Source: Culex pipiens pallens
Taxonomy: Eukaryota; Arthropoda; Insecta; Diptera; Culicidae
NCBI RefSeq assembly: GCF_016801865.2
Contig: NC_068938.1
Span: 3,583,338-3,647,337 of the forward strand
Direction of reading: 5' to 3'
DNA length: 64,000 nt
In this document: piece by piece, positions 44,390-57,045 of the stretch
Layout of the letters: each line of letters starts with the position of its first letter
How positions within the stretch are numbered: the first letter of the stretch is position 1
Made by a program: the position numbers and the translations under genes
The notes under the pieces: generated by a model
The model's input: only the letters and a program-made list of their open reading frames with translations
What the model was told of the DNA's origin: nothing
The model's database searches: none

Positions 44390-45060
44390 TCGCGGCACAG
44401 CACGCACGTCAAGTAGGTAATTAATATAAAACCTAAGTACATACCACTCGCAGAGAAAAAGTGGCGGCAGCATCAACTACCCTCAACCCTACCGTCCTTC
44501 TCCCCCTTTTCACCAAACAAGTCTCGCACTGCATTTACTCACTCTCTCGCGCTGCCTATCTCGCTCACGCGCTCCATCTCTCTTTCTCTCTCTTTCCCTG
44601 AACTTCCCCCCTTTGGCGGCGACCCTGACCAAGAATATTCTCGCGCGCGCTCTTTTGCTTCTAATGGTGGTTTGGTTGGTTGGTTGGTTGGTGGCCTTTT
44701 GCAGCCAACACTTTGCCACATGCCACACACAAACTGCCATTGAGAATGTGCTGGTGATATTTTGATCTTGCTCCGCGAACACACAGTCACTCTCTTAGTA
44801 CCAACAACAACAACAACAATTCAAACTAAAACCAACTGCCGCGGCTAGCTATAGTTGCTGACCTAAGCAAACGCCGTCTATTTGGCTTTTCTTGCAAACT
44901 GCTGCAAGCAAGTGCACTCTGTGTTGCATTGCATACACACACACACACGGACACGTGACGTCGTGTTCCCGATGCACTGCTGCTGGCCATGTGTGCTGGG
45001 TGGTGTGTTAGGGTGGTTCTGGTAACGTTTTATGTTATCTACAAATTTATTGACTGTTTC
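44390..45060. promoter_or_regulatory. GC-rich island
   Basis: A ctctctcgcgctgcc-rich stretch, a GGTT run (44670-44692), a CAACAACAA run and a CA run. Non-repetitive otherwise. Candidate promoter or enhancer DNA; no gene is supported. Confidence 0.25.
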
Positions 45061-45514
45061 ACTCAAGTACACTTTTCAATAATTTTTGGACATAACAAAT
45101 TTCATCGGCCTTGATTTTTTTCCAGCAAAAGAACAAAAGTTAGCAATAATAAATAAACCAAACCAAGGATATATTCGAAATGATGGATTTGGCTATTCAT
45201 AAACCACGTAGACGTATTTAAAAAAAATCATACTCTACCTTTCTCCTTCGACAATTGTTCATACACACAATGTTAGAACAGTGAATAAACGAATACCTCG
45301 TCTCCTCCCCAGAAAACAAATCAAAACTGAAGAACACTTACCTGAAAGGGTAAAAAAAACAATAATATTAAAAATACACTTAAATTGAAAATAAAAAAAC
45401 ATTAAAAAATAAAAATTACTGGAACAACAAACGAATTATTCAACAAAAAAACTGTCGCATGCATTACTCAAATTACAATAAAAAACAATATTTATAAAAG
45501 TCTTTAATAAAGTA

Positions 45515-46135
45515 CAGGCAGTCCTGACTCGATTTTCCCAAGGCCTTGGAAAGATTTCACTTCGGATAATCAGAGCACAAAATAATCGTTGTCTTATTTT
45601 TGATTGTCGAGTTTAAGCATGATCACGCTAAAGTAATTCAGAATTTTCAAACCCAAGATGGCGGCCAAAATGGCCGTGATGAAATGTTGAAAAATGGTTT
45701 TCATAATCAACATTTATAATTTTACTCAAATGAGGTTGCAGAACTCGAATTTGATTTTAACATCAAGAAAATATTAACAGTAAGAAAATAAAAATGTACG
45801 AAAATAGTAGTTTATGCAGCAAGTTGCAAAAAGAAGATTTTTTCTGCACGAGTTGTACATTTATCCAACGAGGTTTACCGAGTTGGATAAATACGACGAG
45901 TGCTGAAACGAAACGTTCGAAAAGTTCAACTTTTCAGCACCCATTTTAGTATTAATATTCCATTCTGTTATTTTTGATAGGGTAAGGTAGGCCGTTTCGT
46001 TTCTCCTGAAGGACAGGAAAAGTTGACGGTTTCACAGTGGAATTGCAAAAGAACATATTTTTGGTCATGATTTGACTATCCGAAGTCCCATACAACTACG
46101 GATAATCGAGGCTTCGGATAATCGCGTCTGGACTG
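45515..46135. mobile_element. CAGTCC-family MITE enlarged by internal sequence
   Basis: The left end TA-CAGGCAGTCCTGACTCGA is mutated; the right end gataatcgcgtctggactg-TA is intact. At 45830-45955 it holds an extra block with gttggataaatacgacgag and a hairpin (aaaagttcaacttttcagca), probably another repeat inserted in it. Confidence 0.65.
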
Positions 46136-46480
46136 TAGTTGAAAAATAATATTGAGGGTGGTTTTTAATGCGTTTGATCCAGTGACATCGGCAAAGTTAA
46201 CCAAATTTCAAATTCGATTATTCAAAGTCCTCTTAAATAACCGCTTCCGATAAGGGGCCATTCATAAACCACCTGGCCACTTTAGAGGGAGGGGTTGTTG
46301 ATTTTCTACGCTCCATACAAAAAAAAAAATGCAATTGTTCGAAAAGGAGGAGTTATTGAAAAAATAATAATTAATAATTATTTAAATTAAAAAAAAGTGT
46401 CCACGTAGTTCGATGTTCCGTCGTATAATCAAAATAGTAATTTATTGAGATATCTTTTATCAATCATTCGTGCGCGAGTG

Positions 46481-46883
46481 GCAGTGCGTGGCCGAATGGT
46501 TACGCTGTCCGCTTTGTAAGCGGATGATCCTGGGTTCGATTCCCATCTGCTGCAACCTTCCATCGGATGAGGAAGTAAAATGTCGGTCCCGGCCTTGGTT
46601 GTTAGGCCGTTAAGTCATTCCAGGTGTAGGAGTCGCCTCCATGCCATAAGTACAAACAACACACCAAACCAAGCCTACTCCGGTGGAATCGCTGGCGGCG
46701 GTTGGACTCGCAATCCAAAGGTCGTCAGTTCAAACACTGGGGTGGAAGGTTCCTTGGAGTAAAAAGAGGTTTGGGCGCTCTCCCCATTCAAGCCTTCGGA
46801 CTCCTAGGTTCGAGCAGAAACTTGCAATAGAGACCACAAAAGACCCGGGGGTCATTAATGTGGATGGTTTGATTTGATTTGAT
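46481..46883 (+). mobile_element. tRNA-Thr-headed SINE with 14-bp target duplication
   Basis: ttcgtgcgcgagtg at 46467-46480 recurs at 46884-46897. The head is a good tRNA mimic: ggccgaatggttacgc (A-box region), an anticodon stem-loop ccgc-tttgtaa-gcgg with TGT anticodon, and B-box GGTTCGATTCC. A second tRNA-like module (ggactcgcaatcc then agttcaaacactgg) follows, with a GATTT-repeat tail. The intact duplication shows a complete insertion. It is not a functional tRNA gene. Confidence 0.88.
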
Positions 46884-46899
46884 TTCGTGCGCGAGTGAG

Positions 46900-47515
46900 A
46901 AGAGCCATGTTCCCTTCCGATTGTTTCTCTTAATGAACGTCAAGAGATTTTCTTTTTATGATGATTCTTCCATCGCTGGTAAGGTGCAATCCAGCTCTGA
47001 TATATATACAGCAATTCCCCACGAAAACAGCATGATTCGAAAAAAAGTTCTCCGATCGGGCTCAACATTTTTCTGAGGGTTCCTTGGCCGAAATAATTGG
47101 ACCCGTATTTTTTGGTTTGGCCATTAAGGTGACCTACGCCGTGTTAGGGTGGTCCAAAAAATTGCAATTTTAGTCGATTTTCGCAAAAACCACTTTTTTC
47201 AAAAAATCATATCTCCGCGCCATTTCATCCGATTTTAGCTGTCTTAGACGCAAAAGAAAAGTGATTAGTTTGGTTAGGAAAAATAGTAAGAAGTTTCAAA
47301 AATCTAGCTTAATAATTGAAAAGGTCATATGAATACTTAAAATGCTGTTTTGAAGGTCAGTGGACATGTTTGGAAGTGAGCACGCTTGGGCATATAAAAA
47401 ATATGTTTTTATCACAAAATCTAACTGAAAGTGGATACAACTTGAAAACTGAGCAATTTAACACCTTTCGATTGCAAGAATAATTTTAAATGCGTATTTT
47501 TCTAAGCATGTAAGG
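46900..47515. other. Repeat-derived DNA without genes
   Basis: The phrase ggtggtccaaaaaattgcaa near 47149 and catatctccgcgccatttc near 47207 look like dispersed repeat sequence. No gene. Confidence 0.4.
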
Positions 47516-48499
47516 CAGGGGTAACCAAAGTATGTTTTTTTGGATCACGAGCCTGTTTAGAGATTGACAGGAAAATTGGTCCACAATAAATATTTTAAAA
47601 AATATAAGTAACAATTATTTAAACCAGGAGTGCTCAAAGTTTTTGGATGGCGGGCCAAATGTGCAAAACTGTTTATTTGAAAAATTCGATAACGTTTTTA
47701 CATTCTATAAAACTGAAGATTTCATTTATCAGCTGATGTTTTTTTAATTCGTATTTTAATTTTCGTCATTTAAATATTTAAGGACAAAAAATTTAATTTT
47801 GCCAGCAGTTTTGTTCAAAAAAGCTTTGTATTAAAATCAACCAAACCAAATTGTGCAAGAAGTTTAAATGCCATGGCTAAAGAAAATCGTAATTCTACAA
47901 ATATAATGAAAATGAAAAAAAGGTATTTTTATTGATTTTAGCTTAGCTTAGCTTAGCTTAGCTTAGAAGGTATTTTAATTGATTTTATACTTTAAAACTT
48001 TTAAATTATTCCTTTGATTTTAATAAAATATTACTATTTTTGGTCTGCCTGAATCAGATATTTTGCAATTAGATTCATAGTCCCAATTCGTGAGTTCGAA
48101 TCTCGAATTTTTCCAAATGCAAAACAAGTTTGAGGGCCGGCCCATAAGAGAATGCCTATATTTTTTTCTATTTCTACAGTTTCCTACTTTAATAAAATTT
48201 TAATGCTTTATTACTGGAGTCAAAAAAACTTTGATGAAAATTTTGACAAAAAAAAACAAATTTCAATCACATTTAAACTTTTGGGATATAAGGATGGATA
48301 AACCAATTCATTTATATTAACAAAATATAAAATGTTTAAAAAGGCTTAAACTAAACCATAATTTTTATGAAAAATTAAATCAATTTACAGATGGGTCAAA
48401 GAGCCAATTTGCATAATCTTTCAAAATGGGTCCACGGGCCAAAAAAAAATCATCTCGCGGGCCACGTTTGGCCCGCGGACCATACTTTGGTCATCCCTG
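47516..48499. mobile_element. hAT-like non-autonomous element with CAGGGGTAACCAAAGTATG ends
   Basis: CAGGGGTAACCAAAGTATG at the left pairs with CATACTTTGGTCATCCCTG at the right, with two mismatches. CAGGG...CAAAG termini are a hAT hallmark. A related phrase (ggagtgctcaaagtttttgg) near 47627 suggests a nested relative. No 8-bp duplication could be matched at the flanks. An AGCTT pentamer run lies at 47941. Confidence 0.7.
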
Positions 48500-49290
48500 A
48501 TTTACATACAAGTTTAATTTTAATATTTTTCAAACACAAGCTTTTATGATAAACCTTGTTACACTTTTAAAAAGGTCCTTAGTCAGCTATCACGATCTTC
48601 CATTTGCGTTTTTTTTCTATAGCAAACCAAATTTTCGTTATTTTTTTGTACATGTACATTTTAAGCATTTTGAAATTCACTGTCTGAACCCCATACCTTA
48701 AATTCTCGATAAAGTTTGATTTTACCTTAATTATAATTGAAAACTGTTGGAAAATCGAGAACATTGTCCTAAAGACAGTGTCTTTGTAAATCCAGTAGCA
48801 AAATAATGAATTTTGAAAAAGGAAGCACGTTTTCTTCAAAAATATTTATTTTGCCTTCAATCTAATAACTTTATTTTGTTTTTTGCTTCTTTATTTATCT
48901 ATTTTTTCATGACTAGTTTTGCCCTCCTTCAGATCATCATAGTCGAGGTACATGAATTTGTTAAATATTGAAATTTTTAACCCTGTCTAAAGATAAAAAA
49001 TGCAAATTGCACTTTTTCTGGGACCCTAAAGTTCGTGCGTCCTCATGTGCAGTCATTTTTAGAAATTATTGTAGGTTAGTGTAATGAAACCCATGTTTTT
49101 TATTTCAGAAGTGCCAATGATTCTTAACTAATCAAAATTGGTTTAAAAATTGATTTTTAGCTTTTTTTCAGATCGAAGCCTGTCTAGAGGTTGGATTGAG
49201 TTACATAGGGTTTATGTTTGTATTATAAAAAAAACTTCTATCATTCCATTTCACCTCAATGATTTTCTACCATTTATTAAAAGCTTTCTG
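48500..49290. other. AT-rich gene-free DNA
   Basis: No supported gene or repeat border. Open frames are short and AT-driven. Confidence 0.45.
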
Positions 49291-50340
49291 CGCTGCCCTA
49301 CACACTCACTGCTCTGCCCTACCAATCTTTCTTCTAGTACAGTTGGTGCTACTCTCCGAGACTTGGATGTGCGATGATCATGTTTTTTTTTATATCAGAA
49401 CTATGTCAAGGCATTCTTAGCCCGTGCCGCGCCGCGCACGTCTGAGATGGTAAAGACAACTAAAACTTCTGTCTCTGTCTCTGACTTAGAGACTTGGACT
49501 TGTACTCGGAGTGTAGCGTCGCAGAGAGCCCCGACCAGAGATGCTGAGTGTTGCATTTTTCTCACATCTTCGATTATGGCTCCGGCTGCTGGGACCGGCT
49601 CTCCGCTGGTGATCCATAATAGATTAATTCGATGAATAAAAGAAGAAAAGCCAGTGGGTCATGGTAGAAAATAAAAGTTGTAAATCGCACCGGACGGCGA
49701 CTAATACGTCCGAAGCCATCATCGGCGGACTTGGCACTGGCAATGGCAGTGGGTCGCGGGCACATGCTTAGCTCAACTACATGTGGCTTAGGCTTGATAG
49801 CTGCTGCTGCTGCGGAGGCTGTTGAGAGGCTTGCTTGGAGCGATCGGCACAAAGTCACGTGACGTGTCGAGAACTTTTTTGAGGCAAAACGCGCGTTGGT
49901 TGGTGCGTTCGCGTTTGTTCTGAGAGAGCGTTTCAAGAACTTTTGCGCTTTATACGTGTGGCTAATCGCATTTGTAGAATAGGGTCAAATCTGCTGTTGC
50001 TGCTAGCCGAGATGAGACCTTCACTTGTTAAAATTCTTCGATCAAGATCAAGTGGCTTTGCTACTGCTAGTTTTGGATGTGGGAATGTGTACGTGTGTGT
50101 GTGTGTTTCTAAATTTGTGTGATTGCCAGTAGGAATTGCTGAATGTTTCGCGCGCGCAATCTGGGATTGAGGTTGAGTTCAAAACGTTCTCTGCTTCTGC
50201 CTTTGGACTCTGCCTTGTGGGTATTAGCCGTGTCAAAGGGTTCGCTTAGCCAGCAAGCAAGTGTATTATGGTCATCAGTTGTGCAGTTTATAGCTACGTA
50301 GGTCGAAGGATCGAAATGAAACGAGTTTCGTTTTGAATGA
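49290..50340. promoter_or_regulatory. GC-rich island with a minus-strand TATA/initiator arrangement
   Basis: Non-repetitive. On the minus strand a TATAAA (49954-49949) is followed 33 bases later by TCAGAAC (A at 49921), then aacaaacgcgaacgc, as seen at insect start sites. A minus-strand frame of 120 codons (49936-49574) is Ala/Ser/Arg-rich with no recognised domain, and could be leader sequence or a first coding exon. Confidence 0.3.
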
Positions 50341-50344
50341 CATT

Positions 50345-52234
50345 TAATCATAGACGCCATGGCGTGGACTTGGAAGTTGTTTATGTGTGTTTCATTAGAT
50401 TTGTTGTAAAACAAACTTTGCATTTCTATTTTTTGGTATTTCGTTTCTTTCTTGTATGTTTACAAATCTTCATCTTGTCATTGAAATTATTATTAATCTT
50501 GTTCACAAGATCCTTGGCATTGCCTATTTTGTGTCTTTTATATCATTCATGTCCCCATCGATTATTTAAAATTACGTTGTCACTATTAAATCAATTCGTA
50601 AGCATTTATATCCGATAAATTACGCACAATTTTGAAACAGTTATTGATCAGTTTTCAAGCTTTCCTGATTTAATATTTTTGATTTGTACGAAATTTTTCG
50701 AAACATTACTACTTTGACGAAAGTGAAAATGCACGTTTGAAAAAAAAATCGAAAATGAAGTTTGTTTTTAAAATACGGATCCGCCCTATGATTTTTTAAA
50801 GCTTTTTAAAAATTTGTATTATTAGAGTACAGCGGTTCAAAGGTATTTTTCGTTTATTTGATGTGTAAAAGTTAATTTTCCATCTCGTTTTTAATTGAGA
50901 GTTGTTTTATCCCAAATAAAGATTGGGTTATTTGAACTTAGTAACACATTTATAATTAAAATTAAATTTTTAAGGCAATTAAACCTTACTAGTTTTGCAT
51001 AAGTCATATTTATTTCCGATTTTGGTAGAAATATGATTTATCAGTGAGCTTGAATCAATTTTATCAGATTCTATTGACTAGGCTAAACAATAGTTCAAAA
51101 GGTTTCAAAGATTTCGTAAGTATTTTTTTGTACACCTCAAATATCTGACGAAATTGGCCAAAAGCGACTTTTCCAACAACTTACACAAACTTATGTTTTT
51201 ACTTTATTTTTGCAAACACATAAATTGACCCTAAACCAAGTCAAAACTCAAATATGAGCATTTTTTGGTACGTTCCTTTACTCCACCCGTTCTACTTTAC
51301 CTAAGAAATGTATAAAAAATCCTTATCGTTATTAAAACAAAACTAAAATTTTGAGTATTTTTTCAAGCAACGTAGGTTTGTGAAACAATTAAGTATGTAT
51401 GGAAAATTCCAGAAATTGTAAAAAAGTGAGAAAAATATGTTTATAGAAAGTTAATATTTCAAGTTTATTTTAAAAAGAATATATTTATCTCTATTTTATT
51501 TTTGTTCTTATCAGTTTAGAAAGGTGTAACTTATTTACAATATGTAGTGATATGAAATTTCCTTACAACTTATGTTCTTATTAATCAGTGGATGACATTA
51601 TTTTAGAGTAAAAGAAACTAAAGGAGGAAAATCTTGCAAAAAAAAACCTTCTGTTAAGCTTTCGAAATGAATAAACAATTTCCGATCATTTGATTCCACA
51701 ATGTAGAAAAAAAAACTTAAATTTTCAGGGCTTTTTCAAAAATACGTAGTTTTGTGATAATTTTAGTAATAAAAAAATATCATTAACTTTGAAGTGGATG
51801 AAAAATTTCTAATCATTTATTACACATAAATATTACCCATAACTATAATTTGGAGTATTTTATGGAAAATACGTAGGCTAGTAAAATTTTTGAGAATTAA
51901 AAAAAAGTGTTGTTACTTTCGAAATGAATGAACAATTCTCAATCATTTGATACATATATCACGAAAAATAACTAAAACTTTGAGTATTATTCAAAAATAC
52001 GTAGTTTTGTTGAAATTTAAGGTATTTTCAAAAAAGTGTATTATTACCGGGTGGTTCTTAACCGAAGCAGCTGAATGAATCATCAGCTCGACAGTGCTGA
52101 TGATCTAGTGTCGATATCTCGGCAACTAATGGTCCGATTTACAATGTTAAAATATAAAACATTCGTGAAATTTTCCAACTTCTTCGAAAACAATATTTTC
52201 AAGACTAACATTTCAAAAGGCCAAATATCAACAT
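50345..52234. other. AT-rich gene-free DNA
   Basis: No gene. Around 51480-52020 phrases such as aaatgaataaacaatttc and aaaaatacgtagttttg recur two or three times at spacings of about 110-250 bp, suggesting a decayed tandem repeat. Confidence 0.4.
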
Positions 52235-52279
52235 TAGAAAACAGTATGAACAGCTGCCAAATTTGTATGGAAAATTATA

Positions 52280-52474
52280 TCCAGGTTTCTAAGCGAAGAT
52301 GGCGTTCGAATGGCGAGCATCCGAAATGTCAAAATTGCGCAATAGCACCAACATTATAAAATAAATGTGGGTGTCATGCCATGGCACACTTTTTTCGGAA
52401 TATTGGTAACACTGCTTGATTTTGACATTTCGGACGTTCACCATTCAAACGCCATCTTCGCTTAAAAACCTGGA
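52280..52474. mobile_element. MITE with TIRs of about 70 bp, copy A
   Basis: TA-TCCAGGTTTCTAAGCGAAG at the left; CTTCGCTTAAAAACCTGGA-TA at the right. The arms pair over gatggcgttcgaatgg / ccattcaaacgccatc. It interrupts the dispersed repeat of 40390-40655 between ggaaaattata and gacaaactaatgatg. Confidence 0.88.
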
Positions 52475-52563
52475 TAGACAAACTAATGATGTAAAATGGC
52501 TTCTTTGGGCATGCCAAAGGCGCCAAAAAAGTTTCAGTGTGATTAAAAAATACAAAAAAAATA

Positions 52564-52765
52564 TCCAGGTTTTTGAGCGAAGATGGCGTTTGAATGTTGA
52601 ACGTCCGAAATGTCAAAATCGCGCAAGAGCACCAACCTTAGAAAACTACAAATGCGGCCGGCTGTCATGCCATGGCACACTTTTTTCGTAATATTGGTAC
52701 CACTGCGTGATTTTGGCATTTCGGGCGTTCACCATTCGAACGCCATTTTCGCTTAAAAAGCTGGA
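52564..52765. mobile_element. MITE with TIRs of about 70 bp, copy B
   Basis: Same family and orientation as copy A, with TA flanks at 52562-52563 and 52766-52767. Inserted in the same host repeat 90 bp further on, before atggccgaaatcgg. The shared middle phrase gtcatgccatggcacac shows the two copies are close relatives. Confidence 0.88.
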
Positions 52766-52799
52766 TAATGGCCGAAATCGGAGAGAACTGCTCATTTAA

Positions 52800-53330
52800 G
52801 AAAGTATACAAACAAGAAAAAAAAATATTATAAAATTTGTTCACCCTAAATTTGAAAGAAATTAATACTAAAATCCATTGCAAAATGCCTTATATTTCAT
52901 TTCTTGGGTTAAATTAATATTACTGCTGGATGTTCTTAATTCATTGATATTTAAATGGTATTTTAATGACCAATTGCTTGTTTATTCTAAATTTATAAAA
53001 AAAAAACAAGCGTTTCTTTTTGAACGTCCTATTAACAAAGGGAATCCATTAGTTTAAATGACCATTAAAAAAAACTAAAGAATTTAATTATCCACCTCAT
53101 TTAATGCACTATGATCATTGGGAGCACACTATTGGGAAATTCAAGATTTAGGAATTACGTTTAATTTTGTAGTTTTTATATGTGACGAACTTAAAAATCA
53201 ATCAAAATCAACAGGATCTGAAAATTTCGGTAAAGCGAGTTTGAAAGATTTGCGATCTGTCGTCACAAAATCTTGCGAAGTTAACAAGTGTAATAATTCA
53301 AAATTGCACCAGTCAAAACAGGAAATGACT
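52800..53330. other. Gene-free DNA
   Basis: AT-rich, with one 103-codon plus-strand frame (53118-53429) that has no protein-like features I recognise. Confidence 0.4.
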
Positions 53331-54450
53331 TCGTTCACGATTCCACCAGCCCTCTCAAACCGCTTCTTCCCTATACAATTAGAGAGCCCACAATTCAGTT
53401 GTTCCAACCCGTCATTGGCATTGCCTTAACCTTGACAATAAGCCCAACAATGCATAATCGAGCAACTTTTGCTGACTGTTGTGGGGGGGGGGGTCTCTAC
53501 AAAAGTGCATGATCATGAATAAATTCTTCACCAGCCAACCAGCCACGACCACCGCCAAAGACCACAGCCGGCAGCAGCAGCTGACGATGATGATGGTGGG
53601 TGTCATGTTCCGTGGCTGAAGAATCATCGCCAATAATTTGATTCGCGCTAAAACATCTAATTTGCCTCCCTGCCATAATGTGCGGAGCGAGGGGGCGACA
53701 CGCACGCCAAAGGTTCGCGGATCGATTCTGGCATTTATTCATGTGGTCCGAGCGGGGTAGAAAGAGAGAGAGAACAAGATTGATCGACATCCAATTGAAT
53801 CTGCAAAGGGGAGGCAAACTGCTCAAAAAAGAACCACATGCTGTGGAAAATTGGGAAAATTGGCCAAGAATAAAACTGAAAAAGTGGGAAAATGGCCAGG
53901 ATTTTTCTCACTCTCACTCGGCGCATTCATCAACATCGACAGGTACACGAGCTCCCAGCCGAGAGTAAGAGCTTCTTTTCAACAATAACAACACACGAAG
54001 CAAAGTGAGCAAAAGTGAGCAGTGCGAGAGAAGGAAGGTAGGAGGAAGCAGCAAAAAAACACATGCAGCAGCAGCAGCAGAAGAAGACGAGTGGCGGAAA
54101 CCATTAGTTCACACAGTCCTTGCTACTGCTTGCTGGTTGATGTTAATGCTGATATTGTTACGAGCCGAACTGGTGGTGGTGGTCTGTTTTATCATCGGTG
54201 CTGCTGGCAACAAGCCGACTCAGCTCTGCTCTGCTCTGCTTTGGCTGGTTTAAATACATTCGTGTTCATACAGCCAGAAATGACACACACGCGCTGCCGC
54301 CAGGCTGGTTTGCGTATATTAAGCACCGCGAAGAGTTTAATATTTCCCTTACTGCTGATGCTTCTGCTACTGGTTGGTTTAGCTGGTTGGTGCTGTTGAC
54401 TGCTGGTGGTCTACGGGATTTTGGGGGTGATCGAAATTTGAAGGAATGCT
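53331..54450. promoter_or_regulatory. GC-rich island
   Basis: Non-repetitive, with a G-run at 53482, GCA runs (54066) and CTCTG runs (54222). The purine-rich part at 53960-54080 (gagcaaaagtgagcagtgcg) resembles 5' leader sequence on the plus strand. Open frames overlap on both strands without recognisable domains. Confidence 0.28.
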
Positions 54451-57045
54451 GATCAATAGTTAATTTTCGCGATTTTGCGGACAGCGTAAAATTCGTGAAA
54501 TTTGAAGATTTCCGTGAAATCCCGTGAAATTTATCAATTTTCTCAATTCGATTCTTTTAAATAACAACATAATAAATATGTCATGATATGAACCATTTGG
54601 AGAATTGTAAGCAAAACATACATTAACATGAAATTAATACATTTACTGAGAAGTGAATGCTGCTAATACTAAAAATTTGTTAACAAAAACCAGTCAAAGA
54701 AAAAAAAAATACTCTCGGAATTTATTTTTTATAAATTTTGTCTTTTTTAACCAAAAATTGAAAAACAAGTATGTTTTTTTTTTTTTTTTGGGAGGGTGAT
54801 CCAGCCGCACATCGTTGATGTCGAAACCTCTAAACTGGGCCCTCGTCCTGTCACGTCCGTCAGTAGTCTTGTCGTACATTACAACTAGAACCAGATCTGC
54901 CAATGAATTAGTACACTTCGACCAAATAAACACTGACGCTGTATGGATCTGACTCTAGATGCACAGTTGTGTGTTATTCATAAGTCCAAAATGTTCAATT
55001 ATTCATATAAGTCCAAATATTCATTTGCGGATAACTACCTAACTTGAATTGAATACAAGATTTAAAGCAACCTATCCGAAAGCTATTCTTATCTCAAATC
55101 CCCGACATTTTAATTATTAACCAAAAAAAACGTTTCTTTTAAATCCTGTCTGGCTTCTTTAAAAAAAAAAAAATAAAAATAACAGTTTATATTTTACAAG
55201 TCGTGAATTGAAAAAGAGACGACCATTTGTTCGTCAGAATTCCAGTAGATCCTCGATTCGCAACAATGGTCGATACAATCATAATCCGACAACCGTTAGT
55301 TCAACAGATCAACGAATTTAGTCCGATATCATTTCACTATTGATTGATCGAGACTCTATGGAAATTTTGACAAATCAGAATGGTTTTTATGCTACTTGAA
55401 TGAAAATCACCGATTCTGATAGAATTACTAAATTCACTGTTACTAATTTTGTCCCTAAATAACTAAAGGCAAAGTGTAAAAAGTTGATATTTATAGTTAA
55501 AATCCTAAATTCTACAAACACTATTTTTTTAAGCCCGCATCCTAACCTGACACCCACATTAAGATAGGGAAAAATCACATATGTAGCGGTTCATTGTACA
55601 AATGTGATATTTCCACTATCAGAGAACCTCCTTGTCTCGATGACAGCTTACCGGCCATCGATTAAGCCCTGAGACTACGCCAAAGTGGGTTCTCGCAGCA
55701 TGAAGTGGTGTCCATGTGTAAAAATGGAAGCTTCAGCAATATACTGAACACTTCGATTTTAATTCCACATCGAATCAAATCATACTCTTTGCCAAACAAG
55801 CATCAAACCTATGACACTCATTATGACAAAGCCCAGGGAAAAATTGAAAAACAAGTATGTTGTGATATTATTGATAAAGATTTCACAGATTTTTTTAAAA
55901 ATTGAATTGATTTATTTTTAGAAATCAATTAAAAGCAAACATTCATGTAAAATAGTTTTTAATTCATATCACCTAAATTAGATTTTGCTCCATCACCAAG
56001 GCCAAGGCCACTTTAATTCCATTTTTCGAATTTCCGACTTTTTCCTGACTTTAATAGACTTCAATAAAAGGAATTTTTCACCCAAAAATGAGTGCAAAAA
56101 CTGTTTACAAAAAGTCAACCGAAAAAAAATTTAATTAATAAGAAACACAAGCTGTAAAAATAAAAAAAAAACTTGATAAAACAATGTATTTGACGCATGA
56201 AAGCACTCATAATTTCGAAAATATAAAAAAACATCAAATTTCAGGTTCATTTTAAACATTGCCACACATTGAGTTTTTGAACCTTGATTTTAATGGGAAA
56301 TGAAATAGGAATGTTAAATAGTTAAAAATAACTAAATTTTATCAACACTTTTTTTTTCAAGGAACGCCTGGGCTTCGCGTCTTAAAAAATCTTAAAAAAC
56401 TTAAATTTGTTGATTTTAAATTTCTCGGTACTTGAATGTTTTCAATCTTATTTAAAAAAAACAACTCAGTGGCTAATAAGAATTCATGCTTTATCTTTTA
56501 TTTTATGCGCAATTTTTTAGGAAATAAATTTGAATACTTTACACAAGTTTTTGTGAGACAAATAAAAATTAAAAAAAAAATGTCGTTACGTTATTTCAAT
56601 CTAACTGAGAAAAATAGATCTATCAGCTTACTTTTGATTGAAATTTCAGAAAAACACATTAATTACAAGAATAGCTGTACAGAAAACCAGGACTTTTCAC
56701 AGAGATTTTTGTTGCACACATTTTAGTATTTTGAAACCACGGAAATTATCGATCTAATTTTGAATAAATTCCATGAAGTATTGTATTCAAAATTATTTCA
56801 AATTTTCAACAAAGTTTGACTATTATTCCAATCTAATTGTTGCAGGATTGGGTACGTAAGTAAGTCAATTTTGAAAAAAAAGAAAACAACAACTTCTATG
56901 ATTTTCAATTCAATTGAACAAAATATTGCAAAATTATTCAAAAAATTCTAAAGATTTAATTTTAATTAATTTTAATACTAAAATCTTAAAATTTAGAAAA
57001 ACAAAAGAAAAAATATATCTAATTCTCGTTTTTTTACAGAATTTA
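54451..57045. other. Mostly AT-rich gene-free DNA
   Basis: A block at 54790-54970 and another at 55230-55700 are more complex and may be repeat remnants. The minus-strand frame at 54933 (rich in Asp/Arg, e.g. DKTTDGRDRTRAQFRGFD) is not recognised. The rest is poly(A/T). Confidence 0.4.

Noticed and set aside
46490..46560. Apparent tRNA-Thr (TGT) gene
   Set aside because: It is the head of a SINE with target duplications and a tail, lacks a proper acceptor-stem pairing, and is followed by SINE body.
49574..49936. 120-codon minus-strand frame as a definite gene
   Set aside because: Low-complexity Ala/Ser/Arg composition and no domain; kept only as part of a possible leader region.
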